DNA of 64,000 nucleotides from Halostella limicola. GTDB taxonomy: Archaea > Halobacteriota > Halobacteria > Halobacteriales > Natronoarchaeaceae. Shown here one piece after another: positions 7,318 to 15,090 of the stretch. The DNA is taken from positions 434,001 through 498,000 of the forward strand of contig NZ_RCDI01000001.1 of the NCBI RefSeq assembly GCF_003675875.1, read 5' to 3'. How positions within the stretch are numbered: the first letter of the stretch is position 1; each line of letters opens with the position of its first letter. The translations under genes and the position numbers were made by a program. The notes under the pieces were generated by a model. That model was not told the origin of the DNA. It saw only the letters and a list, made by a program, of their open reading frames with translations, and did no database searches.

Positions 7318-10300
7318 CTACGTCGTCCGGAGGTGGTCGGTGCGGGGCTCGTACACCTCGCCTTTCTGCTTCAGCTTCTCGATCTCGTGTTCGGCCTTCG
7401 AGTGGTCCATGCCGATCTCGTCGGCCCGCTCCATCACGACGTCGACCGGCGCGCCCTCGTCGTACTCCTCCTCGATGTCGCCGATGAGCTGTTTCAGGTT
7501 CTTGATCCGGTCGCGCTGGGACTTCGAGGTCCCGGTCTCGACCACGTCTGCGTCGAACTGCCCCGTCTCGGGATCGACGCCGATGTCCTGCAGACAGGAC
7601 CGGACGATCTCGATGACGCGCTCTGCGTCCTCCAGGCTCACGGTGTCGGAGAGGCGCACGCGAGCGCTCGCCTCCGCCAGTCGGACCAGCGCCTCCAGCT
7701 TCCGGGCGGTGACGGGGACGGGCGCGTCCTCGTCCTGGCCCTTCGCGCGCAGGTCGACGTAGAAGTCCCGGATCGCCTCCCGGGCCTCGTCGGTCATCCG
7801 CGGGTGGCAGTTCTGCTTCGCGTAGGCGACGTACTTCCGGAGGAGTTCGGCGTCGATGACGGGGTCGACCTCCTCGGTGACGTCCTCGACCTCCTCGCGG
7901 GAGACGTCGGGCGACGCCATCTCGTTGCGCTGGGTGTTCAGCTCGCCGGCGTAGTTCGTCGTCAGGATGTGCTCGGCGAGGTTCTTGTCCTCCTCCTCGT
8001 CGGGCTGGTCCGTGACGGTGAAGATGAGGTCGAACCGGGAGATGAGCGCGGGTTCGAGGTCGATCTGCTCGCCGATGGACTCGTACTGGTCGAACCGGCC
8101 GTACTTCGGGTTCGCCGCGCCGAGCAGCGAGCAGCGGGACTTGAGGGTGGCGTTGATGCCGGCCTTCGAGACGCTGATCTTCTGCTGTTCGAGCGCCTCG
8201 TGCATCGCCGAGCGGTCGTCCGCGGCCATCTTGTCGAGCTCGTCCACCGCGGCGATGCCCTGGTCGGCGAGCACCAGCGCGCCCGCCTCCAGCGTCCACT
8301 GCTGGCCGTCGCCGAAGTCGTCGCGGACCGCGGCGGCCGTGAGACCGGCCGAGGAGGAGCCCTTCCCCGAGGTGTACACCGATCGCGGGGCAATATTTTG
8401 GATATATGATAGCATTTGGGAGTTGTGGGAGATCACTCCGTTCGAGACGTAGCTGTGGGTCCCCGCGACTTCGAGGTCGTACACCCAATCGTCGTCAGGT
8501 CCAACGGCTTCGATCGACACGATACGGTCCCACCCGACGTCGCCGTGTGCGAGATTCCGCAGTGACGCGATCGTTTCAGCGAGAGTAACCCCGCCGTCGG
8601 GAGCGACTTCATCTATTCGAGGCTGCTCCGCAACCGCCGATTCGAACGCTTCGACTATCTGCTTGAGACTTTCGCGACTCGGATTCCGCCGTCCGCGCTC
8701 GTAATGTTGGTACGTGGATCGGGGGATACCACAGTCAGTCTGTGCGAGCCCGAGGTCCTCTCGGACTCGTCGGAGCGTGTCACCGATCGGGACTACGTCG
8801 GTGTTCGTGTTCCCGTCGACGTCGGCGAACTCGGCGGCGGCCTCTGACTTCCTCGGCGTAACGAATCCGATTGTCTCGACGTACCGACTGAGATCGCGGC
8901 CGCTGACCCGAAGTCGATAGCTACCGTTGTGTCGTTCCTGAAGCTGGCTATCGATACCGAGCGTGATCAGCAACGACCGAACGTCTTCTAAGAGTCGCTC
9001 GCTCATCGAGGCGACCGACACTTCTCGCTGTGAGCGAGAAACGTGTCCTTCGCCTTCGATAAATGCTTGCAGGAACGAACACCTCGTTTCCTTTTCGGCT
9101 GTTTGGATCGCTGCCGGAACGCGCTGGTCTTTGGATCCATCCAGCAGTGCCGGTTCGAGATTCGCGAGGAAGCTCACGAACTCACCGGAGGAACAGATGA
9201 TCTCCCTCGCGTCTTTCCCTTCGTAAGGCTCTCGTTCGCTGTAATTCAGTCCGAGATCAGCGAGCGCGTCGGCGACGTCGTCGAGAACCTCAGGGTCGTT
9301 GTTCGTTATCGAGACGTAACCGGTGTTATCGTCGCGCTGCTCAACGTACCCCTCCGCGACGATGTACCCGATTAGTCGTGCAAGCTTCGGCGTCCACTCA
9401 TTCGGCAGGTCAAGTTGAACCGCATTGTATGATTCCGACGGACGGAAATCAACGTCGAGTGTGTCATCGCCCGCGACCGGACACGTGCGGGGCGACGCAA
9501 CGAACTCTCCTTCTGAAAGGTTCTCTGCCCGTACCGGCGCAAATCGACCGTCCGACTGAACGAACAGGGGATGCGACGGGGTCACTTCCAGTTCGTGTCC
9601 ACTGGACGTCCGTATCCGGTACATCGTCTCCGGCGCTTCGCGCTTCCATACCTTCGTCGCACGTCGAGATTCGACCCCCCCGTCGTCGGTGAGTGACGGT
9701 ACCTCGAAGTCCGCTTCGTCCCATACGCCGTCGTCTATCGGCTTCGGATCGTCGAGGTTCTCCTCGACGAGTTCGCGGATCGGAACGTCGCGGCCGTCGC
9801 TAAGCGTGACCCGAGTATCCCCATCCAGACACTTCCCCGTACCCGGATCTCCTATCAAAAGCATATGCAAGTCGCCACGAATTCGCGACCCGTCGGGCAG
9901 GTGCTTCGTCACGCCCGAGAACAACTGGAGGATCATCGCGAGCTTCTCCTGGTCGTAGCCGTAGATGGAGGGGGCGATGGAGCCGACCATCTTCTCGTAG
10001 ATGTCCGGCTGGCCGGAGAGTTCGACGATGGACTGCTTGTCGTCCTCCGTGATCTCCATGTCCTCGAACTGCTCCTCCTCGATCTCGACGGAGACGCCGT
10101 CCATGTACACGTCGAAGATGGGCGACTTCTCCTGCTGGTTGCCCTGCTGTTCGAGGTTGAGGACGCCGGTGGCGGCGACGTGGTCGCCGGGCGTCACCTC
10201 GCCGGTGATGTCGTCCTCGACGTGGACGTCGATCGCCTGCGGCGTCTCGCCGCCGCGCAGCCCCTCGGGGCTCTCCTGGACGCGGATCTTCTGGGCGTCG

Positions 10301-10824
10301 ACGAACTCGGACTGGTCGAAGTTGATCTGGAACGGTCCCTGCCGCTCGCAGCCCTGACACTCGTGGGGCTCCTGGAAGTCGCCGCTGGACTGCGGGACGC
10401 GCGTGAGCGTACCGCAGCGCTGGCACTCGAAGGCGGCCTCCTCGATCTTCGGCCGGACGTCCGTCGCCTTGCGGACGATGCCGCGGACCGACACGAGCTT
10501 GTTCACGTGCCGGGCGCGGATCTCCCGGATCTCCGTCGTCTCGGGGAGGTTCCGGATCCGGACGTGGGCCTGCCCGAGGCTCACGTCGACGGGGAGGTCG
10601 TACAGTCGGAGCGCCTCCTCCGCGTACTCCCGCAGCTGTTCGGGCTTCGAGAGGTAGTCGTCGGCCAGGTCGGGGTCGTAGCGGTAGAGGTCCTGCCAGT
10701 CGACGTACAGCGACCGCCGTTCGTTCGGGTACTGCTGGGCGAGTTTCCCGATCTCGTCGCGGTAGTAGCTCCGGTAGAACTGCTCGAACGAGTCGACCAG
10801 TTCCGCGTTCTCCGCCTGGGCCAT
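7318..10824 (-). CDS. mcm: Replicative DNA helicase MCM, intein-containing precursor (1168 aa)
   Basis: This is the hexameric 3'-5' replicative helicase. The N-terminal half has the MCM OB domain with a zinc finger (CQRC...CQGC, about residues 135-165). The AAA+ core has Walker A GDPGTGK|S split by an intein after Lys331, Walker B (VLADQGIAAVDELDKM), the LLGAANPKYGRFD sensor region and the SRFDLIF arginine-finger motif. A winged-helix C-terminus follows (QRDRIKNLKQLIGDIEEEYDEG...). Removing the 470-residue intein leaves 698 residues, the usual archaeal MCM length. It leads the seven-gene cluster that runs to the MinD-like ATPase, with the next gene abutting. Extein codons next to the intein are unusually AT-rich (see findings). 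Confidence 0.97.
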   Translation of the reverse strand: MAQAENAELVDSFEQFYRSYYRDEIGKLAQQYPNERRSLYVDWQDLYRYDPDLADDYLSKPEQLREYAEEALRLYDLPVDVSLGQAHVRIRNLPETTEIREIRARHVNKLVSVRGIVRKATDVRPKIEEAAFECQRCGTLTRVPQSSGDFQEPHECQGCERQGPFQINFDQSEFVDAQKIRVQESPEGLRGGETPQAIDVHVEDDITGEVTPGDHVAATGVLNLEQQGNQQEKSPIFDVYMDGVSVEIEEEQFEDMEITEDDKQSIVELSGQPDIYEKMVGSIAPSIYGYDQEKLAMILQLFSGVTKHLPDGSRIRGDLHMLLIGDPGTGKCLDGDTRVTLSDGRDVPIRELVEENLDDPKPIDDGVWDEADFEVPSLTDDGGVESRRATKVWKREAPETMYRIRTSSGHELEVTPSHPLFVQSDGRFAPVRAENLSEGEFVASPRTCPVAGDDTLDVDFRPSESYNAVQLDLPNEWTPKLARLIGYIVAEGYVEQRDDNTGYVSITNNDPEVLDDVADALADLGLNYSEREPYEGKDAREIICSSGEFVSFLANLEPALLDGSKDQRVPAAIQTAEKETRCSFLQAFIEGEGHVSRSQREVSVASMSERLLEDVRSLLITLGIDSQLQERHNGSYRLRVSGRDLSRYVETIGFVTPRKSEAAAEFADVDGNTNTDVVPIGDTLRRVREDLGLAQTDCGIPRSTYQHYERGRRNPSRESLKQIVEAFESAVAEQPRIDEVAPDGGVTLAETIASLRNLAHGDVGWDRIVSIEAVGPDDDWVYDLEVAGTHSYVSNGVISHNSQMLSYIQNIAPRSVYTSGKGSSSAGLTAAAVRDDFGDGQQWTLEAGALVLADQGIAAVDELDKMAADDRSAMHEALEQQKISVSKAGINATLKSRCSLLGAANPKYGRFDQYESIGEQIDLEPALISRFDLIFTVTDQPDEEEDKNLAEHILTTNYAGELNTQRNEMASPDVSREEVEDVTEEVDPVIDAELLRKYVAYAKQNCHPRMTDEAREAIRDFYVDLRAKGQDEDAPVPVTARKLEALVRLAEASARVRLSDTVSLEDAERVIEIVRSCLQDIGVDPETGQFDADVVETGTSKSQRDRIKNLKQLIGDIEEEYDEGAPVDVVMERADEIGMDHSKAEHEIEKLKQKGEVYEPRTDHLRTT
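8422..9831 (-). mobile_element. Intein in MCM Walker A site, LAGLIDADG-type with inserted HTH (470 aa)
   Basis: The intein begins with Cys (CLDGDTRVTL), has a block B histidine in GHELEVTPSHPLF, and ends VSNGVISHN before the extein Ser. All splicing residues (Cys1, block B His, penultimate His, terminal Asn, +1 Ser) are present. Two DOD homing motifs are visible, LIGYIVAEG (intein residues about 152-161) and FLQAFIEGEG (about 253-262), both with Glu at the catalytic acidic position. An XRE-like helix-turn-helix (8641-8790: RREDLGLAQ-type turn, then YQHYERGRRNPS) sits between the endonuclease and the C-terminal splicing block. The endonuclease may still be active. Confidence 0.93.
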
Positions 10825-10990
10825 TCACCACTGGGTAGTCCCGGATCCCCTATGAACCTTCGCAAACCCCGAAGCGGAAGTGAAGCGGCACCCCGGTCAC
10901 TGAACCCCTCAGAAACGACTCCGGCGCGTCCCAACGCGATGGCCGGTACCACCACCGTTAACAGCGTCATCCCCGTCGTCTCGGGTGATC

Positions 10991-11830
10991 ATGTCCGTAC
11001 CATCCGTGACGTTGCCCAGCGGCGACGACCTCCCCGTCGTCGGCGTCGGCACGTGGGACATCGAGGGCGACACCGTCCGCGAGTCGGTCCGCGCCGCGCT
11101 CGACGCCGGCTACACCCACGTCGACACTGCCGAGGGGTACATGAACGAGGCGGAGATCGGCGACGTCCTCGCCGACTACGACCGCGACGACGTCTTTCTC
11201 ACCTCGAAGGTCCTGCCGAAGAACCTCGGCTACGAGGACGTCCTCAGCTCCTGCGAGGCGTCGCTCGACCGCCTCGGCACCGACTATCTCGACCTCTACC
11301 TCATCCACTGGCCCAACCCCGCCATCTCGCTGCGCGAGACGCTCTCCGCTATGGAGAAACTCCACGACGAGGGCAAGGTCCGCAACGTCGGCGTGTCGAA
11401 CTTCAGCGCCTACCAGCTGAGCGCCGCCCACCACGTCTCGGACGTCCCCATCGCCGTCAACCAGATCGAGTTCCACCCCCGGTTCCAGCGGCCCGACCTC
11501 GTCGACTACTGCCGCGAGACCGACACCGTGGTCGAGGCCGCCGCGCCGCTGGCCCGCACCGATATCTTCGAGAACGACGCCGTGCGGGAACTCGCCGAAC
11601 AGTACGACAAGTCGCCCGCCCAGATCGCCCTGAAGTGGGCCGTCGAGAACGACGTCGTCGTCCTCCCGAAGTCCTCCTCGCCCGAGCACGTCCGGCAGAA
11701 CCTCGAACTGTTCGACTGGGAACTGGCCGACGAGGACCGCCGCCGCCTCGACGAGGCCGACCGCGACGACCCGGTGTACGACTTCCCCGCCCGCGACTGG
11801 AGCGGCGACGTGTACGGCATCTCGGAGTAG
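10991..11830 (+). CDS. Aldo/keto reductase (279 aa)
   Basis: A TIM-barrel NAD(P)H oxidoreductase of the AKR family, reducing aldehydes or ketones such as 2,5-diketo-gluconate-type substrates. Visible motifs are GVGTWDIEG near the start, DAGYTHVDTAEGY (catalytic Asp and Tyr), FLTSKVLP (catalytic Lys), LIHWPN (catalytic His), NVGVSNFSAYQL, VNQIEFHP, and VLPKSSSPEHV (NADPH-binding, with the K/S/R pattern). The length is normal. The ATG at 10991 is chosen over a GTG two codons upstream. It is divergent from mcm; the substrate is not predictable. Confidence 0.92.
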   Translation: MSVPSVTLPSGDDLPVVGVGTWDIEGDTVRESVRAALDAGYTHVDTAEGYMNEAEIGDVLADYDRDDVFLTSKVLPKNLGYEDVLSSCEASLDRLGTDYLDLYLIHWPNPAISLRETLSAMEKLHDEGKVRNVGVSNFSAYQLSAAHHVSDVPIAVNQIEFHPRFQRPDLVDYCRETDTVVEAAAPLARTDIFENDAVRELAEQYDKSPAQIALKWAVENDVVVLPKSSSPEHVRQNLELFDWELADEDRRRLDEADRDDPVYDFPARDWSGDVYGISE

Positions 11831-12262
11831 CTACGGCGCGGGCGGCCAGTTCGCGTCGAAGGCGTAGTCGTCGGCCCAGTTGATCGAACTGTCCGGCTGT
11901 TTCGGAGGGTCGACGCGGAGCGCCATCTTCGTCTCGAACTCGCCCTCGTCGATAAGGTAGAGTTCGTCGAGGTCGTCGGAGTACACGACGAAGGAGTCTA
12001 CGTCGCCGTCGTAGCGCTCGTAGACGTTGCCCGTCGAGTTGGTGTGCTGGGACTTCCCGTGGAAGTGGACCTTCCCGTCCGCGAGCCAGCCCGTCTTAAT
12101 CTGGATCTTGAGAAGCTCTCCGTCAGGCGTCTCGACGACGGCGTCGTACCGCTGGTTGTCGCCGAAGGGCCTCGCGACCGGGATCGCTCGGCGTTTGAGT
12201 TCCGCGACGACGACGGCCTCGGTGGCGTCGCCCTTCTCGTGAGATTCCAGTGTCGGTGGCAC
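11831..12262 (-). CDS. PD-(D/E)XK endonuclease-like protein (143 aa)
   Basis: It resembles the small archaeal nuclease family related to group I intron endonucleases and Hjc (PDDEXK_5 type). The N-terminal helix SHEKGDATEAVVVAELKRR carries the first acidic residue. RYDAVVE gives the catalytic Asp, and LLKIQIKTG gives the Q-x-K form of the third motif. A GTG start at 12262 places SHEKGD at the usual position near residue 7. It converges tail-to-tail with the aldo/keto reductase (stop codons adjacent) and lies about 210 bp from tRNA-Pro. The DNA substrate is unknown. Confidence 0.82.
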   Translation of the reverse strand: MPPTLESHEKGDATEAVVVAELKRRAIPVARPFGDNQRYDAVVETPDGELLKIQIKTGWLADGKVHFHGKSQHTNSTGNVYERYDGDVDSFVVYSDDLDELYLIDEGEFETKMALRVDPPKQPDSSINWADDYAFDANWPPAP

Positions 12263-12470
12263 TGGGGACGGCTGGCCTCGGCTTCGTACAAAAACCTGTG
12301 CGATTAGCGCCCCGCCGTCGATCGCCGTCGCTCGATGGTGCTCAGCAAGGACTGCGCGAGAGCAGTGCGACCGTCCGGACTCGACCCGGAGGAAGAACCG
12401 CTCCGCTCGACTTGCGGGTTCGACTGGGAGACGGACGATTCGCCCTCACACTGTTCCGCGCAGAATCGTA

Positions 12471-12543
12471 TGGGATCGCCCGGATTCGAACCGGGGTTAT
12501 TGCGTCCCAAACGCAAAAGGATACCAAGCTACCCCACGATCCC
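12471..12543 (-). tRNA. tRNA-Pro (anticodon UGG)
   Basis: The 73-base gene folds as a complete cloverleaf. The acceptor stem is GGGATCG/CGATCCC with discriminator A. The anticodon stem TTGCG/CGCAA holds loop TTTGGGA, giving anticodon TGG. The T arm is CCCGG-TTCGAAT-CCGGG. No intron and no encoded CCA are seen. It lies between the nuclease gene and the SLC13 transporter gene. Confidence 0.95.
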
Positions 12544-12598
12544 GCAACTACTCATTCGCGCGACCCAGTGTAAAGGGTTTCGCTACTCCCCGCCACCG

Positions 12599-14455
12599 TC
12601 ACACGCCCCACAGCACCGCGATGCCGGCCGTCGTCGCGACGGCGAACAGCAGTTGCAGGGGGCCGCCGACCTTCAGGTAGTCGGTGAAGCGGTAGCCGCC
12701 GGGGCCGTAGACGAAGAGGTTGGTCTGGTAGCCGACGGGCGTCATGAAGGCGGTGCTGGCGGCGAAGGTGACCGCGAGGATGAACGAGAACTCGCTCGCG
12801 CCGAGCCGCTGGGCGGCCTCGAAGGCGACGGGCACCATGAGGACGACGCTCGCGTTGTTGCTGATGACGTTCGTCAGGAGCGCGGTGACGACGTACAGCA
12901 GGCCGAGCACGGCCACGGCGGGAAGCGCCGACGCGCTGCCGACGATGACGTCGGCGATGAGCTCGGCGGCGCCGGAGTTCTCCATGGCGAGGCCGAGCGG
13001 GATGACGCCAGCGAGCAGGACGATCACGTCCCACTGGACGGACTCGTACACCTCGTTGGGTTCGAGACACCCCGTCAGCACCATCAACAGCGCGCCCGCG
13101 AGCGCCGCGACCATGATCGGGAGGAAGTCGACGGCGGCGACGGCGACGACGGCCGCGACGATGCCGAGCGCGACCGGGATCTTCGACTCGCGGAAGGTGC
13201 GTCGCTCGACTTCGCGGGCGACGGTGAAATCGCGGTTGCGGTCGAGGCGGTCGATGCTGTCGGGCGTCGCCTGGACGAGCAGCGTGTCGCCGATCCGGAG
13301 CGGGACGTGGTCGAGGCGTTTCCGGAGCACGTCGCCGCCGCGACGGAGGGCGAGCACCGTCGCGTCGTAGCGCTGGCGGAAGTTCGACGACACGAGCGTC
13401 TCGCCGAGCAGCGACGACCCGGGCGGGATGATCACTTCGACGAGGTTCTGCGCCTCGGTGGCGGCCTCCAGTTCCTCCTCGTCGACGGTCACCTCCGGCA
13501 GGAGGTCGAGGCTCTCCTCGTCGCTGAGTTCCAGTAAGGTGTCCCGGTCGGTCCGGATGGCGAAGATGTCGCCCGCGCGGATGGTCTTCGGGGCGAGCGG
13601 CTCCATGAACACCTTGTCGCCGCGGATGAGCTGGACGAGGTCGAGGTCGTAGTCGGTCTCCCGGAGCACTTCGCGGACGGTCTCCCCGACCAGCGGGGAG
13701 TCCTCCCGGACGACGACCTCGGTGAGGTACTCGCCCATCTCGAACTCCTCGGTCAGGTCCTCGGCGACCTTGATGCGCTCGGGGAGGAGCCACCGGCCGA
13801 CGGTGAGGAGGTAGACGGTGCCGATGGCGCTGACGAACAGTCCGAGCGCGGTGAACTCGAACATGCCGAACCCGCGGCCGAGAAACTCCGGCCGGGCCAT
13901 GATGTCGCTGGCGAGGATGTTCGTCGACGTGCCGATGAGCGTCAGCGTCCCGCCGAACATCGACGCGTAGGAGAGGGGGATGAGCAGCTTCGACGGCGAC
14001 GTCTTCCCCTCGTGCGCGAGGTTCGTGACCATGGGCAGCAGGATCGCGACCGCGGCGGTGTTGTTGATAAAGCCCGAGATCGGGCCGACGACGCCGATGG
14101 TCGCGCCGAGTTGCTTCCCCTCGTCCTCACCGGTGTAGGTTGCGATCCGCCGGCCGAGGATCTGGACGATGCCCGTCCGCTGGACGCCCTCGCTCAGGAT
14201 GAACATCGCGAGCACGGTGATCGTCGCTGTGCTCGCGAACCCGGAGACGCCCTGCTGGGGGGAGTCGAGCACCGAGATCCCTTCCGACAGCAGGCCGGCC
14301 TCGGCGAGCGCGCCAGTGACCGGGTCAACCAGTAGGAGGGTGACCATGACCCCGAGCGCAGTGATGTCGACGGGGACCGCCTCGGTCGCGAACAGGACGA
14401 GCGCGGCGAGGATGATCGCGAACACGACGAGGATAGCCGGCGTGAGCGTTGCCAC
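12599..14455 (-). CDS. SLC13/DASS-family anion permease with two RCK_C domains (618 aa)
   Basis: A membrane transporter probably moving sulfate, dicarboxylate or a related anion with Na+ or H+. The first half has about six helices with the SGFINNTAAVAILLPM motif (conserved NT). It is followed by two TrkA-C (RCK_C) regulatory domains, at about residues 210-285 (EVVVREDSPLVGETV...) and 310-395 (VEVIIPPGSSLLGETLV...). The second half repeats the transporter fold, with LTNVISNNASVVLMVP as the matching NN motif. This arrangement is standard for prokaryotic SLC13 proteins with internal RCK_C domains. No partner gene is adjacent. Confidence 0.92.
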   Translation of the reverse strand: MATLTPAILVVFAIILAALVLFATEAVPVDITALGVMVTLLLVDPVTGALAEAGLLSEGISVLDSPQQGVSGFASTATITVLAMFILSEGVQRTGIVQILGRRIATYTGEDEGKQLGATIGVVGPISGFINNTAAVAILLPMVTNLAHEGKTSPSKLLIPLSYASMFGGTLTLIGTSTNILASDIMARPEFLGRGFGMFEFTALGLFVSAIGTVYLLTVGRWLLPERIKVAEDLTEEFEMGEYLTEVVVREDSPLVGETVREVLRETDYDLDLVQLIRGDKVFMEPLAPKTIRAGDIFAIRTDRDTLLELSDEESLDLLPEVTVDEEELEAATEAQNLVEVIIPPGSSLLGETLVSSNFRQRYDATVLALRRGGDVLRKRLDHVPLRIGDTLLVQATPDSIDRLDRNRDFTVAREVERRTFRESKIPVALGIVAAVVAVAAVDFLPIMVAALAGALLMVLTGCLEPNEVYESVQWDVIVLLAGVIPLGLAMENSGAAELIADVIVGSASALPAVAVLGLLYVVTALLTNVISNNASVVLMVPVAFEAAQRLGASEFSFILAVTFAASTAFMTPVGYQTNLFVYGPGGYRFTDYLKVGGPLQLLFAVATTAGIAVLWGV

Positions 14456-14530
14456 AGCGGAGACACGAGGAGGGGTCGAAAAAATCCTGCGGGATGATCC
14501 GCCGCACGATGCCCCCGAGCCCTGCCCGGT

Positions 14531-14538
14531 TTTAAATA
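14531..14538 (+). promoter_or_regulatory. TATA box TTTAAATA
   Basis: TTTAAATA is centred about 27 bp before the ATG at 14561, the typical archaeal leaderless spacing. It fixes the start of the downstream membrane protein. Confidence 0.7.
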
Positions 14539-14560
14539 CGCCCGGCGAGACGGGGAATCT

Positions 14561-15061
14561 ATGGTCCCCCCGCTACACTCCCTGTTCCCTCCGGAACGAC
14601 CCCTGCTCTCCCCGTTACGCACCCTGCTCGTCGGTGCCCCCGAGAACCGCTTCGGCCGGGCGCTGGCGGTCGTCGCCGCCGTCACGCTCTTCGCCGCGAC
14701 GTTCGCGGCGTACGCGGTCGGCGCGTTCGCGGTGTCCGGCTGCGTCGTGTTCGTCCCCGGACACGCTGCGCTCGTCGGCGCGCTCGCCGCCGCGGCGATC
14801 GGTTACGACCACGGCGGGCTGGCGTTCGGCTGGCTGATCGCGTACGCGCCGCTGCTCGGATTCCACGCGGACCACGCGTTTCTCGGACTGTCGAGTCGGC
14901 CGGCCGTCGACAGACTGGCGTACTTCACCAGACTCGACGGACTGGCGTTTCTCGCGGTCATCGCCCTCGTCATCGGGACGGGGGCGTTCGTCGCCGGCGC
15001 TCTCGCCCGGTGGGCCGTCGACGTCGCTCGGGGCGACGCGGCGCTCCCGGACGTGCGGTAA
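14561..15061 (+). CDS. Haloarchaeal membrane protein (166 aa)
   Basis: After a 30-residue N-terminal cytoplasmic stretch, four hydrophobic segments are visible (about residues 33-60, 65-85, 88-105 and 125-148). No motif or family is recognised. The start is supported by a canonical TATA box at leaderless distance. It stands alone between the SLC13 permease and the helicase, converging with the latter. Confidence 0.75.
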   Translation: MVPPLHSLFPPERPLLSPLRTLLVGAPENRFGRALAVVAAVTLFAATFAAYAVGAFAVSGCVVFVPGHAALVGALAAAAIGYDHGGLAFGWLIAYAPLLGFHADHAFLGLSSRPAVDRLAYFTRLDGLAFLAVIALVIGTGAFVAGALARWAVDVARGDAALPDVR

Positions 15062-15090
15062 AATGGCGATAGAACGGGCGACACGGCGGC

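Noticed and set aside
6359-8488. 709-residue - strand frame spanning the end of mcm and the next genes
   Set aside because: Wrong-frame reading of mcm and its neighbours, rich in Arg/Gly/Pro.
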